A stretch of DNA of 64,000 bases from Methylocella sp. (GTDB lineage: Bacteria; Pseudomonadota; Alphaproteobacteria; Rhizobiales; Beijerinckiaceae): the NCBI GenBank assembly GCA_037200525.1, contig JBBCGG010000001.1:5180355-5244354 (forward strand). The letters run 5' to 3'. Positions within the stretch are counted from its first letter, which is position 1. Each line of letters begins with the position of its first letter. The notes below the pieces were generated by a model, which made no database searches, had not been told where the DNA came from, and was given only the letters and a program-made list of their open reading frames with translations. Shown here piece by piece: positions 18,045-28,033 of this stretch. Made by a program: the position numbers and the translations under genes.

Positions 18045-18436
18045 TTCAAACGCCCGACGACGGCTTCTATCTGCGCTTTCAGCACCGGAATGGTGAAAGG
18101 CTTTGCGATGACATTATTGACGCCATATTGCGCGGCGCGGTCCATCAGCGCCTTGTCGCCGCGGCCGGTCAGAAGGATGAAAGCGGCTTTGCGGGTTGGC
18201 TCATAGGCTCGGACGGCGCGCAGGAAAGCTATTCCATCCATCTTCGGCATATTGAAATCGGAAATCACCAGATGGGCTGGTTTGGCCATCATGGTTTTCA
18301 ATCCTTGCTCGCCGTCCGCCGCCATTTCAATGTCGGAAACGCCGAGTTCCTGCAAACCGCCGCGGATCAGCAACCGGCTAGTCAGCTGATCGTCGACGAT
18401 CAAAACGCGCAAGGCGGCTGCGAATGGCATTGGCAT
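18041..18436 (-). CDS. Chemotaxis response regulator CheY (second copy)
   Basis: A 131-residue single receiver domain. Phospho-acceptor aspartate in '[13 protein letters not shown]', acidic pair in 'VLIVDDQ', conserved Thr in 'FILLTGRGD' and Lys in 'VIAKPF' are all present. It would be phosphorylated by CheA and act on the flagellar motor or as a phosphate sink. I use the ATG at 18436 (MPMPF), eight bases after cheB ends. A different CheY is at 23100-23465. Confidence 0.9.
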   Translation of the reverse strand: MPMPFAAALRVLIVDDQLTSRLLIRGGLQELGVSDIEMAADGEQGLKTMMAKPAHLVISDFNMPKMDGIAFLRAVRAYEPTRKAAFILLTGRGDKALMDRAAQYGVNNVIAKPFTIPVLKAQIEAVVGRLK

Positions 18437-18444
18437 ATTCCTTG

Positions 18445-19521
18445 TTACTCTGCGCAACTTAGGCGCAAGATTTCTGAAGCAATCATATTCAAGGGAACTT
18501 GCTTCTGGGTCGCGCCGATCTCAAACGCCGCCTTTGGCATTCCATAGATGAGGCAGGATGATTCAGTCTGGCCCAGAGTTGGAGCGCCGGCGCGCCGCAT
18601 CGCCAGCAGCCCTTCGGCCCCGTCGCGGCCCATGCCGGTCAGAATCGCGCCGAGCGCTTTGGCCCCGGACGTTTTCGCGACCGATTGAAACAGCACATCA
18701 ACCGAGGGACGGTGACCATTAACCGGATCGCCCTTCGACAGGCGACATCGCGGCGGCGAGCCGGCTTCGACGAGCAAGTGAGCGCCCCCTCCCGGAGCGA
18801 GATAGACATGCCCGGCCTGCATCGGCGCGCCGTCGAAAGCCTCGCATATGGCGGGCTTGCAAAGACGGTCGAGGCGTTCGGCGAAAGTCTTGGTGAATGT
18901 CGCCGGCATATGTTGCGTGATGACCGTCGGCGGACAATTTTGCGGGAAGCGCGACAGGACGGCGATGAGCGCTTCAACGCCCCCCGTCGATGCGCCAATC
19001 GCCACCACGCGCCCGTCTGGACGATAGGCCGCCAACGCCGCCTCGCGCGATCGGCTGGCGTTCGATGGACTTTCGCAAGGGGGATTTCCGCGCAAAAGTC
19101 TTCGGTCGCAATTGACCGCCGCCCGCATGGGCTGTCCGCCCGCGGCCTTCACTTTGGCCAACAATGTTTCCCCGAAAAGCTCTTGCTCGCCTGAGCCAGG
19201 TTTGGCGACGCAATCGAAAGCCCCCATTTCAAGCGCCGCGATAGCCGCATCGGCTCCCCTGGTGGTCAGGCTCGAGACCATGATCACCGGCGTTGGCCGC
19301 AGCCTCATGATCTTGTCGAGAAACTCGAGCCCGTTCATTTTTGGCATTTCGACGTCGAGCGTGATGACGTCCGGATTAAGCGCCTTGATCGCGGCCCGGG
19401 CTTCATGCGGATCCGCCGCCTCGCCGACGACCTCGACTTTAGGGTCACGGCCAAGCAACAAGCGGATAAGACCTCGCACGGTCGCCGAATCGTCGACGAT
19501 GAGAACGCGGATTGGAGTCAT
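18445..19521 (-). CDS. cheB: Chemotaxis response regulator protein-glutamate methylesterase CheB
   Basis: A 358-residue two-domain protein. An N-terminal receiver domain ('[11 protein letters not shown]', '[17 protein letters not shown]') is joined by a linker to the methylesterase domain, whose catalytic triad is visible in '[11 protein letters not shown]' (Ser), '[12 protein letters not shown]' (His) and '[11 protein letters not shown]' (Asp). It removes methyl groups from receptors and opposes CheR. The ATG at 19521 overlaps the cheR stop codon (ATGA), which fixes the start; the open frame extends 73 codons further but lies inside cheR. Confidence 0.95.
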   Translation of the reverse strand: MTPIRVLIVDDSATVRGLIRLLLGRDPKVEVVGEAADPHEARAAIKALNPDVITLDVEMPKMNGLEFLDKIMRLRPTPVIMVSSLTTRGADAAIAALEMGAFDCVAKPGSGEQELFGETLLAKVKAAGGQPMRAAVNCDRRLLRGNPPCESPSNASRSREAALAAYRPDGRVVAIGASTGGVEALIAVLSRFPQNCPPTVITQHMPATFTKTFAERLDRLCKPAICEAFDGAPMQAGHVYLAPGGGAHLLVEAGSPPRCRLSKGDPVNGHRPSVDVLFQSVAKTSGAKALGAILTGMGRDGAEGLLAMRRAGAPTLGQTESSCLIYGMPKAAFEIGATQKQVPLNMIASEILRLSCAE

Positions 19522-20444
19522 GCGCGCGGGCCTTTCCTCAGCCTGTAAGCGGTGACGCCCTCGCATTCGAACGCCGTCGCCGCCGTTCCGACGAGCCGTT
19601 CGGAATGGCCGATGTAAAGCCGGCCTCCCGGAGACAACATGGGCGCAAAGCGGCTCCACAGCTTCATCTGCATCTCCTCCTCGAAATAGATCGCGACGTT
19701 GCGGCAGAAGATCGCCTGAAACGCGCCCTTCATCGGCCACGCTCCAAACAGATTGAGCTCGCGAAAGACGACGAGCTCGCGAAGCTCCGCGGCAACGGAA
19801 AATCGTCGCGAGCCGTCTCCGACGGGGACGAACCAGCGCGTGCGCAATTTGGCCGGCACGGGCTCCAGGAGATCCTCGGCGTAGATCCCCTCGCGTCCTT
19901 CGGCCAGCATGTTGGGATCGATATCGCTGGCCAGCACTTTGACGTCGAACCGGGCCGCGTCCGGCATCGACGACAGAATCGTCAGCGCAATCGAATAAGG
20001 CTCCTGCCCGTTGGAGCAGGCGGCCGACCAGAGCCGCGCTCGCCCGCCGCCCCGCGCCGCCTCGAGCAGCGGCGGCAAGACCGCCGTTTCGAGATGCTGG
20101 AAATGATGCGGCTCGCGAAAGAACCGCGTCACATTAGTGGTCAGCGCGGCGACCATTTTCTGACGTTCGTCGATCCCCTCGCTGCCCGCGATCAGTGCGC
20201 AATAATCGCGGAAGCTGGAGAGCCCGAGAACGCGCAATCGCTTGGCGAGCCGCGAATAGACAAGCGCCGCCCTCGATTCCGAAAGATATATGCCGGCGTC
20301 ATCATGCAGCATCGCGGCGATCTGGCGAAAGTCCCCGCGCGACAGATGGAATTCGCCGGGCGTGAGGCCAGCCTCTCTATTTTTTTTGGAGCGGACAATT
20401 GCATCTGGCTCATGCCGCTTCCCGTTCGCTCGCGGGCAGAACAT
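19518..20444 (-). CDS. cheR: Chemotaxis protein methyltransferase CheR; 5' end probably frameshifted
   Basis: A SAM-dependent methyltransferase that methylates receptor glutamates. Motifs: '[16 protein letters not shown]', SAM region '[18 protein letters not shown]', 'SDIDPNML', '[11 protein letters not shown]'. The stated start (ATG 20444) lies within cheW. A natural start, [11 protein letters not shown] at 20413, overlaps the cheW stop in the ATGA style of this operon, but it is in another frame. The two frames meet at a run of eight A (plus-strand T at 20380-20387), where one more A would join them. So cheR is either shifted by one base, expressed by slippage on the A run, or misread in sequencing. 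Confidence 0.85.
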   Translation of the reverse strand: MFCPRANGKRHEPDAIVRSKKNREAGLTPGEFHLSRGDFRQIAAMLHDDAGIYLSESRAALVYSRLAKRLRVLGLSSFRDYCALIAGSEGIDERQKMVAALTTNVTRFFREPHHFQHLETAVLPPLLEAARGGGRARLWSAACSNGQEPYSIALTILSSMPDAARFDVKVLASDIDPNMLAEGREGIYAEDLLEPVPAKLRTRWFVPVGDGSRRFSVAAELRELVVFRELNLFGAWPMKGAFQAIFCRNVAIYFEEEMQMKLWSRFAPMLSPGGRLYIGHSERLVGTAATAFECEGVTAYRLRKGPRA

Positions 20445-20877
20445 GATCGAGGGCGATCAGACTGATCATGCGCTGATCGATGGCGAGGACGCCGCGAACG
20501 AACGTCTTCGCCATGTCCGAAGCGACATCGGGCGTCGCCTGCACTAGATCGTCCGTGGCTGAAAGAATGTCGGACACGGCATCGACCAGAAGCCCGATCA
20601 CCTGATTGCCGATCTGGGCGACGATGATCACATGCCGTGCGGTTGGCTCGGCCGGCGGAAAGCCGAGGCGGGCGGCAAGATCGATGATCGGCAATACTGC
20701 GCCGCGCAAATTGACGACGCCGCGCACAAAGCCCGGCGATTGCGGCAGAGCCGTCGCAGGCGTCCAACCACGGATCTCGCGTACGGACATGATGTCGACG
20801 CAGAACTCCTGCGCGCCGATGCGAAATGCGATCAGTTCTCGGGCGCTCGCCAAGTCGGTCCTGATGGGTTCGTTCAT
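20410..20877 (-). CDS. cheW: Chemotaxis adaptor protein CheW
   Basis: A 155-residue SH3-like adaptor that couples receptors to CheA. Family pattern: '[25 protein letters not shown]', '[31 protein letters not shown]' and '[11 protein letters not shown]'. The ATG at 20877 (MNEPIRTD) is five bases after the cheA stop; a longer frame would overlap cheA by 26 codons. It is complete. Confidence 0.94.
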   Translation of the reverse strand: MNEPIRTDLASARELIAFRIGAQEFCVDIMSVREIRGWTPATALPQSPGFVRGVVNLRGAVLPIIDLAARLGFPPAEPTARHVIIVAQIGNQVIGLLVDAVSDILSATDDLVQATPDVASDMAKTFVRGVLAIDQRMISLIALDHVLPASEREAA

Positions 20878-20881
20878 GGGT

Positions 20882-23060
20882 TTACCCTGCTGTTGCAAGA
20901 AGAAGATCAAGCGCGGCGGCATCCGCGCGCGAACTGGCGACAACGGCGTCGACATCGAGGATCAGCGCGACGCGGCCATCGCCCAAAATGGTCGCCGCCG
21001 CGATGCCCGGAACATGCCGGTAATTAGCCTCAAGACTCTTGATGACGACTTGGCGCTGACCCAAGATCGCATCGACCAGCAGCGCGTTGCGCGCGCCGCC
21101 TTCGCATTCGACGAGGAGCGCGACGCAAGCCAGCGGATCGGCATGATCCGGCCTATAGCCGAGCTCGCAGCCGACATCGATCAGCGGAATGAAATGGTCG
21201 CGGATGGCGATGACTCGCGCGCCTCCGCCAAAGCCATGCACGTCAGCGCTTTTCGGCTGCAATGTCTCGACAATGGCGGTCAACGGAACGACCAAGGTCT
21301 GACCGTCCACCGTAACCACCATCCCGTCGAGCACGGCGAGGGTAAGCGGCAGGCTCAGGGTGAAAGTCGATCCCCGCCCCGGCCGCGAGGCGATGGAAAT
21401 CCGTCCCCCAAGCGCCTGAATGGAGCGGCGGACCACATCCATGCCGACCCCGCGCCCGGAGATGTCGGAGACTGTCTCCGCCGTCGAGAAGCCCGGCAAA
21501 AAGATCAGATTGTCAATCTCATCGTCGGTCAGCGCAACGTCCGGGGGAACGAGGCCTTTGCTGACGGCCGCAGCCTTGACCCGCGGGCGATTGATGCCGG
21601 CGCCGTCGTCGGACACCTCGATGACGACGCGGCCGGAGCGGTGCAACGCCGAAAGACGGACGATGCCTTCCTCCGGCTTGCCGGCAGCGAGCCGCCGCTC
21701 TGGGGTCTCAAGTCCATGATCGATGGCGTTGCGAATCATATGAGTGAGCGGATCGGCGATGCGCTCGATCACGGTCTTGTCGACTTCGGTGTTTTCGCCA
21801 TCGGTGACGAGCCGCACCGATTTTCCGGTCATCGCCGCGACCTCGCGGACAAGGCGCGGCATGCGCTGGAAAACCGACTTCACAGGCTGCGCGCGGATCG
21901 CCATGACGCTGTCCTGGATTTCGCGCGTCAATTGCTCCAACTCGTCGAGGCCCGTCGCGACGCCTGAGGCTCGCGCCAGCCCCGCCTCCAAAACCCGCTG
22001 CGACGGCATCGCCTGATTGATGACCAGCTCTCCAACGAGATTGATGAGCCGATCAACCCGATCAAGATCGACGCGGATCGACCCTCCCCCTGTTCGGCCT
22101 TACCGTCGCATGATCATTGGCCGGCGATGGCGCCTTTGTTTGATTCGTCTTCGCAAGATCGGTCATCGCTTCTTGCGTCGGCGCGACCGGATCGGCTTGC
22201 GGATCGGTCGGCGACGCCAAAGCCGCCAGCTCCGTTTCGACGGTCATTTGCATCTTCTGGATGAAGGCGGCGATGTCGATGTCGCTTGGCGCGTCGGGGG
22301 CGTTGGTCTCAACCGCGAGATCGCAATCCCATTCAACGAACTCGAATACGTCGCGGAGGGTGGTTTCATCCTGCGTCGTTTTCAACGCGATGGTCCAGGT
22401 CAGATAGGCGCCTTCCGAGTCAAGCTCCGGCAGCAAAGGCAGATCGCTTGCATCGCAAGCGATGGTTGTCTCGCCAAGGGCGCCGAGTTCGCGCAGGAGC
22501 AACGCGGTTTCGTTGGCCTTGGCGTAGAGCGAGGGTTTCGGCTTGAAGCGGATGGTAAACTCGCGCTCAGGCGCAATGTCGCTCTCCAACTCGCCGAACA
22601 TCGATTCGTCCATGAGCACCGGCTGGAAGCTGATCTCTTCGTCTTCGCTCGACTCCCCCGCGCGATCATCGCGCGCCTGCGGATCCAAAGCGCGAAGCTC
22701 CTCAGCCAGCGCAGCGCAGCGCGCCGCATCGACGGCGCTTTCGTCGCGAGCCGCGCGCACCATGTCAGCGAGCGCGTCCGCCGCGGGCAGCATGGTTTTC
22801 AAGGCTTCCGGCGCCGGCGTCAGACGCCCGGCGCGCAGATGATCGAGAGCCGTCTCGAAAACATGGGCGAAATGCACCAGCTCATCGAGACTGAAGGCCC
22901 CGGCTCCGCCCTTGATCGAGTGCACCGCGCGGAACACGGCGTTGATCGTCTCGGGGTCTGAATCGCCGTCCTGAATGGCGAGAAGTCCGGTCTCCAGCTC
23001 GGCGAGTTGCTCCTCGCATTCCTGGAAAAACGTCTGCTTGATCGCCGCCATCGCATCCAT
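20882..23060 (-). pseudogene. cheA: Chemotaxis histidine kinase CheA, broken by one single-base frameshift
   Basis: The 5' part (23060 to about 22085) encodes the P1 phosphotransfer domain with the phospho-His in 'FRAVHSIKGGAGAFSLDEL', then an acidic linker. The 3' part (22085 to 20882) encodes P3 ('SIRVDLDRVDRLINLVGEL'), the P4 kinase ('HMIRNAIDHGLE' N box, 'SDDGAGI' G1, 'GRGVGMDVV' G2) and the CheW-like P5. The frames change at AACAGGGGGAGGG (complement of about 22084-22096). Four G instead of five would give '...PNRGGSIRVDLD...' and a full kinase of about 725 residues. The kinase part has no good start of its own. Either a real frameshift mutation or a homopolymer error; there is no sign of a programmed signal beyond the G run. 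Confidence 0.88.
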
Positions 23061-23099
23061 CGATCCGCATTTTTGTTTGAGTTGAGACCAGTTTGAGGG

Positions 23100-23465
23100 T
23101 CAGGCCGCGACGCGCCGGATCGCGGCGACGAGTTTCACAGGATCGAAAGGCTTGATGATCCAGCCGGTGGCCCCAGCGCGGCGCGCCCGCTCTTTTTTCT
23201 CGGCATCGCTCTCGGTCGTCAGCACGAGGATCGGGACCGCGCGATGGCGATGATCGCTGCGCACGCCCTCAATGAAGCCGAAACCGTCCATGCGCGGCAT
23301 GTTGATGTCGGTGACGATAACGTCCGGCGTCTCCCCGAGCAGAACCTCCAAGCCATGCGCGCCATCTTCGGCCTGCACCACGCGATAGCCGGCATCGGAC
23401 AAGGCCAGCATCAGCATGTCGCGCATGGTTCTCGAATCGTCGACAGTCAGTATCGTCTTGTTCAT
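23100..23465 (-). CDS. cheY: Chemotaxis response regulator CheY (first copy)
   Basis: A 121-residue receiver domain: 'ILTVDDSRTMRDML', phospho-Asp in 'VIVTDINMPRMDGFGFI', Thr in 'ILVLTTESD' and Lys in 'WIIKPFDP'. It lies directly before cheA and overlaps the STAS gene's stop codon, which fixes the start at 23465 (MNKTILTV). In this arrangement (STAS-CheY-CheA-CheW-CheR-CheB) it is probably the motor or main output regulator. Confidence 0.93.
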   Translation of the reverse strand: MNKTILTVDDSRTMRDMLMLALSDAGYRVVQAEDGAHGLEVLLGETPDVIVTDINMPRMDGFGFIEGVRSDHRHRAVPILVLTTESDAEKKERARRAGATGWIIKPFDPVKLVAAIRRVAA

Positions 23466-23776
23466 TGAGGCAGTTCCTGATCGATGAAGTCGGCCGGAGC
23501 GATCCCGAGGCGCTGCAGACCCTCGATGAAATCGGGAGACGGGTCGACGAAGGCGAACGGGATTTCGTCGACTTTCCAGGTCATGGCTGCGGAGAGCAGA
23601 ACCTGCAGGCATTGGCCGCCAAGCCGCTGCACGCGAGAGGCGTCGATCCGCAGCTCCCCGCCTCTACGGGCGAGGAATTCGCCGGCCAGCGGCGCCGCCG
23701 CCTTCAGATCGAGAATCTCCGGAAGCTCGACGACGTGGGAGCCGCGCCTATCGGCGTCTTGCGCCCGCGTCATCAA
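23462..23776 (-). CDS. STAS domain protein of the chemotaxis operon
   Basis: A 104-residue STAS domain protein ('[22 protein letters not shown]', '[23 protein letters not shown]'). The usual phosphorylatable Ser/Thr of anti-sigma antagonists is replaced within 'RLGGQCLQ', as in many chemotaxis-linked STAS proteins, so it is unlikely to be an anti-sigma antagonist. It overlaps both the MCP stop (23773-23776) and the cheY start, showing tight coupling. Confidence 0.85.
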   Translation of the reverse strand: MMTRAQDADRRGSHVVELPEILDLKAAAPLAGEFLARRGGELRIDASRVQRLGGQCLQVLLSAAMTWKVDEIPFAFVDPSPDFIEGLQRLGIAPADFIDQELPQ

Positions 23777-25612
23777 AATTCCTCCCAGCTATCTTCAACG
23801 CTCGCCGGCTCGGGCTTGCGCACCGCGCCGCCGCGACTCTGCGCGAGCGTCTTCAAAGCCGGGCGCGCCGTCTGCGCGCCGCCGGCGCGCCTTGGCGCTT
23901 TGGTCCGGATTGGCTCGACGTTGGCCGCGGCGCCGACGTGGAAGACGCCGACGAGGCGCGCCAATTCCGCGCTGTCCTGACCCAGCGAATGCGCCGCGGC
24001 GGTGGTTTGCTCGACCATCGCGGCGTTCTGCTGGGTGACTTGATCCATCTGGTTCACCGCCGTGTTGACCTGATGCAGTCCGCTCGCCTGTTCCTGCGCG
24101 CTCGCCGCGATGGCGCCGACGACCGTATTGATCTCGGCCACTTGCGTGACGATGCGGCCCAGCGCTTTGCCGGTCTCGGCGACGAGATCGACGCCTTGCG
24201 CGACTTGCGCGGTCGAGGCCGAAATCAGGCTCTTGATTTCTTTCGCCGCCTCCGCCGAACGCTGCGCGAGAGCCCGCACCTCGGAGGCGACAACCGCAAA
24301 GCCGCGGCCGGCGTCTCCCGCCCGCGCCGCCTCGACGCCGGCGTTCAAGGCGAGAAGATTGGTCTGGAAGGCAATCTCGTCGATGACTCCGATGATTTGC
24401 CCGATCTGCTGCGAGGATTTCTCAATGCCTCCCATCGCAGCGATCGCCTCGCGGACCACTTCGCCGCTGCGATCGGCGTCAGATTTTGCGGCCAATACGA
24501 CTTTCTGGGCGCGCACGGCTCCCTCCGCCGTATTTTTGACGGTCGCCGTAATCTCGTCGAGCGTCGCCGCGGTCTGTTCGAGCCCCGCCGCCTGCTGCTC
24601 GGTGCGGCGCGATAAATCGTCCGCCGCCGAAGCAATTTCGCCGCTGCCCGAGGCGATGCCATTGGTGTTAGAGCGGATGCTCAGCATCGTCTGCTGCAAT
24701 TTCTCAACGGCGTTATTGAAATCATCGCGCAACTGCGCCGCCTTCGGCGCGAACGCCGTCTCAATCCGATAGACGAGATCGCCATCGGCGAGCCGGCTGA
24801 GCCCGTCGGCGAGGCCCTTGATCGCGATCTGATCCTGGCGCGCCTCCTCGGCCGCCTTCGCGGCGCGATCCCCTTCCTCTTTTTGCGAGTTCTTGACCGA
24901 TTCAGCCTCGGCGACGTCTCTTTTCAGCTTGGCGATCGCCGCATCCTTGAACGCCTGGACCGCGACGGCCATGGAGCCAAGTTCATCTTTCCGGCCAAGC
25001 GCCGGGACGGTTATCATCGTGTCGCCGCCGGCCAATTTGTCCATGGCCTCCGTCATCAAGGTCACAGGACCGGCAATGATGCGGCCCATCCACCATCCAA
25101 TCAGCAAGGACAGCAAGAGCGTCGCCAGACAGCCGCCCAACACAGTCGCATTAAGGACCGCCATGAGCCTGTCGAACTGCGCCTGCGCGTCGTCGGACCA
25201 GCCGGTGATTTTCTTGCGCGCCTCGGCCGCCACAGCCTTGAAGGCGTCCAAAACGTCGGCCGCCCGATCCGATCTCGCGAATTCCGCCGCAAGGTCCGAA
25301 TTTGGATTATCGCGCGTGAGACGCATCACCTGATCGCTTACCTCGTGGCGATAGAAATTTCCGGCCACTTCGAGTTTGTCGAGAAGGGCGAGCAGGTCGG
25401 GACGGCTCGCGGCGGCTTTCCGAGCCTCCGCCAAATAGGAGGAGAAAGATTGGGTGGCATCGTCATAAAGATGCGTGAAATGCTCGCTTCTCGTCATCAG
25501 GAAGCGGAGCGAGGCGCGCGATTCCTCGTAAACCGCGGCAATCATCAGATCGAGATCGTCGACCGCCAAATAGGACTTCGCGTTGATGTCCGACGCCGCG
25601 TCAAGCGACCTA
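23773..25612 (-). CDS. Methyl-accepting chemotaxis protein, 5' end lost to an IS
   Basis: A receptor with periplasmic helical region, one remaining transmembrane helix ('[23 protein letters not shown]' region), HAMP domain, and a complete MA signalling domain with the hairpin tip '[27 protein letters not shown]'. The C-terminus 'VEDSWEEF' resembles the CheR/CheB-binding pentapeptide class. The first transmembrane helix and start codon are missing: the open frame begins only in the IS at 25613 ('MGLGPR...'), so the first ~40-60 residues are gone. They are not found beyond the IS, so more than a simple insertion took place. Without the signal-anchor helix it is unlikely to insert properly. Confidence 0.85.
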
Positions 25613-26450
25613 GGGCCCAGACCCATAAAATGGTTGGCGTGACAGGCGGATTGTGATTCACAGCTTCCGAAAGGAAGCGACTATGAATCGGGATCAATTC
25701 TGGCTGACGGACGCGCAGTTCGCGAAGATCGCGCCGCATCTTCCCACGGACACGCGCGGCAAGGCGGGCGTCGATGATCGCCGGGTGGTCAGCGGGATCA
25801 TTCATGTGCTGAAATCTGGCGGACGCTGGATTGACGCGCCGCTGGAGTACGGGCCAAAGAAGACTCTCTACAATCGCTACGTTCGCTGGGCTGCTAAGGG
25901 CGTTTGGATCGATCTGTTCCACGCGCTTGCGCAAGCAGGCGGGCCGCCGGCGCAGGTCCTCATCGACTCCTCGGCGGTCAAGGCGCATCGCTCGGCCAGT
26001 GGCGGCAAAGGGGGGAGAAGAATCAGGCCATCGGCCGTTCGCGCGGCGGGCGCACAACCAAAATCCACGCATTGACCGATGCGGACTGCCGCCCGCTGTC
26101 TTTCATGCTCACCGGCGGCCAAATCGCCGTTCGCGCGGCGGGCGCGGAGCTTATCGCGCGACTTCCTCCTTGCGAAATCCTCCATGGCGACAAGGGCTAC
26201 GACGCAAATGCGATCCGTCGGCAGGTCGAGGAGCGCGGAGCTATGCCGAATATCCCGCCCAAGGCCAATCGCAGGTGGAAGAACTGCTTCTCGCCCTTCC
26301 TCTATCGAAACCGCAACGCCATCGAACGCATGTTCTGCCGCCTGAAAGACTTCAGGCGCGTGGCTACCCGCTACGATCGAAACGCCATAAACTTCCTCGC
26401 GACAGTCTGCATCGCCGCTACCGTCAGCTACTGGTTGTGAGTCTGGACCC
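25613..26450 (+). mobile_element. IS5-family (IS427-like) insertion sequence, copy 2 of the 838-bp element
   Basis: It has the same length and ends as the copy at 16688-17525 but the opposite orientation; inverted repeats GGGCCCAGACCCA and GGGTCCAGACTCA, with TA at 25611-25612 and 26451-26452. It truncates the MCP gene. Only 95 bases separate it from the next IS; on the minus strand that gap encodes a short C-terminal tail ('FSEVRVVSSDGNTIVSAKY') of an unrelated, otherwise missing gene. Confidence 0.92.
25683..26440 (+). CDS. IS5-family transposase (two frames joined by a -1 frameshift), copy 2
   Basis: OrfA from the ATG at 25683 to 26075, orfB in the -1 frame to 26440. They overlap around the AAAGGGGGG run at 26007-26015. 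Domain and DDE residues are as in copy 1. Variants against copy 1 include 'KAGVDDRRVVS' for 'KARVDDRRVIS' and 'AVRAAGAEL' for 'ADCSAGAEL'. Confidence 0.88.
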
Positions 26451-26600
26451 TAAGCTGAGCCGTGAACCGTCATGGCGTACTTCGCCGAGACGATTGTGTT
26501 CCCATCCGAGCTCACCACACGGACTTCGCTGAAACGACAGCGCTAGGCCGTGGTGACGAATTCGGCGTTTGGGGGATTCTCGCGAGGATCTTTCCATGAT

Positions 26601-26630
26601 TCAAGGCTGATTTTTGGAGATCAGCCTTGA
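26601..26630 (+). promoter_or_regulatory. Hairpin over the transposase ribosome-binding site (copy A)
   Basis: TCAAGGCTGAT (26601-26611) pairs perfectly with ATCAGCCTTGA (26620-26630) around the loop TTTTGGAG. The loop holds the GGAG ribosome-binding site and the stem ends on the A of the ATG. A transcript entering from outside the IS would fold this and limit translation, a known protective design in several ISs. Copy B has the same hairpin at 61403-61432. Confidence 0.6.
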
Positions 26631-27396
26631 TGATTCGGGATGTCGATGCGCTGCGAGACGATCAATGGGAGCGGCTTTGTGATCTTGTGCCAGGTGGAAG
26701 AGCCGGCCAGCGCGGGCCGCGCTGCGACAATCGACGCTTCGTCGACGCGCTGTTATGGATGGCCCGCTCGGGCGGCCGCTGGCGCGATCTGCCCGAACGC
26801 TTCGGCGACCATCAGGCGGTGAAACGCCGCTACTATCGCTGGATCGAGCGCGGCGCCTTGGACGGATTTCTTGAGGCATTCACCGCCGAGGCCGATCTCG
26901 AATGGCTGATGATCGACTCAACAATCGTGCGCGCCCATCAGCACGCGGCCGGCGCAAGGATCGCCAAAGGGGGGCGGATGCCCAAGGCCTGGGCCGCTCT
27001 CGCGGTGGTTTGAGCACCAAAATCCACGCCGCGACAGACGCGCTCGGCAACCCCGTTCGGCTCCTTCTCGGACCTGGGCAGCGCAACGACATCACAAAAG
27101 CGCACGCCCTGATCGAAGGCTTTGCGGCCGATGCGATCATCGCCGATAAAGGTTATGACGCCAATCACTTGCGCAAGGCTGTTCTTATGCGTGAGGCTGA
27201 GCCGGTGATCCCATCAAAATCCAATCGCCGCGCGCCGCTCCCCTACGACAAGGCGCTCTACAAGGAGCGCAATCTCGTCGAGCGTTTCTTCAATAAACTG
27301 AAGCAGTTCCGGCGCGTCGCAACCCGATACGACAAGCTCCTCGCAAACTACCGAGGCTTCGTATTGCTCGCCGCTATTGCTATCATGCTCAGGTAA
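26630..27396 (+). CDS. IS5-family transposase (two frames joined by a -1 frameshift), copy A
   Basis: OrfA (26630-27013) begins MIRDVDALRDDQWERLCDLVP and contains 'WLMIDSTIVRAHQHAAG' with the first catalytic Asp. OrfB, in the -1 frame, continues as 'GLGRSRGGLSTKIHAATDALG', 'IIADKGYDANHLR' (second Asp) and 'KERNLVERFFNKLKQFRRVATRYD' (Glu) to 27396. The slippery AAAGGGGGG is at 26966-26974. Confidence 0.88.
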
Positions 27397-27413
27397 TTCG
27401 TCACTACTGCCTA

Positions 27414-28033
27414 GGTCCAATGAGCCGATGGGGTTCTCAGACGACGACGTAAGCCCGGCAATGTGGTCAGCCCTGTGCGTTGGAGGCGCCGTCGATGATT
27501 CCCTATAGTTAGCACGCGGCCGCAGACTGAGGAAGCGCTCGCGCCGAGCGAAGAAAGTCGAGATGCTGCTTGCGCACCTCAATCGATTGGGCTGATTCTT
27601 GGACTCGCACGCCTCCGCGAGGCGGATGTTTACGTCGCAGCGGCAGCTTCTGTGAATGGACTCCGCGCTTCTGAGGACTTGGCCTTACAGGCAGCACCCG
27701 TGAGGCTTGTCGGTCTTGGCGCGATCAGCCGCGCCATTTGCGCGCAGACTTGGCGGCTTCGATTGCCGGCTGTTGAATATCACGCCGCGTCGCCGTCGCT
27801 CGGCCGCCTCCCGGGGATAGGGGGAGAAGGGTTGGTCGTCCCCGCGCCAGATGCCAGCAACGCTCGGCAAAGATGGGAAGTCCAAGACGATTTAGGCCAT
27901 CTGGTCTGACTTGTAACGAAGAACGCCAACTCCATTTCGAGCCGCATCTCAAGTGTTACGACCCGCCTGCCAACCTTCTATTTCCCAAGCGATAAATCTG
28001 CGCCATCCTTCTGCAAAGGTTTACTTAGAATCG
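27414..28033. other. About 620 bases without a supported gene
   Basis: The stretch after the IS holds only short, overlapping frames on both strands with no family I recognise and no good ribosome-binding sites. It is probably debris of older genes. No RNA gene or repeat is evident. Confidence 0.35.

Larger units (their letters stand above)
26546..27411 (+). mobile_element. IS5-family insertion sequence, copy A of the 866-bp element
   Basis: Inverted repeats GGCCGTGGTGACGAATT and GGCAGTAGTGACGAATT bound the element, with TA duplicated on each side (26544-26545 and 27412-27413). An almost identical copy in the same orientation is at 61348-62213; I found a single base difference (C/T near 26724). 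Just before orfA is an 11-bp hairpin that places the ribosome-binding site in its loop. Confidence 0.93.

Noticed and set aside
20606..21967. 450-codon plus-strand frame across cheW and cheA
   Set aside because: Antisense to conserved CheW and CheA sequence; no family pattern of its own.
16688..26450. Evidence that the chemotaxis operon has already been inverted
   Set aside because: The flanks of the left IS copy rejoin to a correct CheD end, which shows the left junction is original; no inversion has happened in this sequence.
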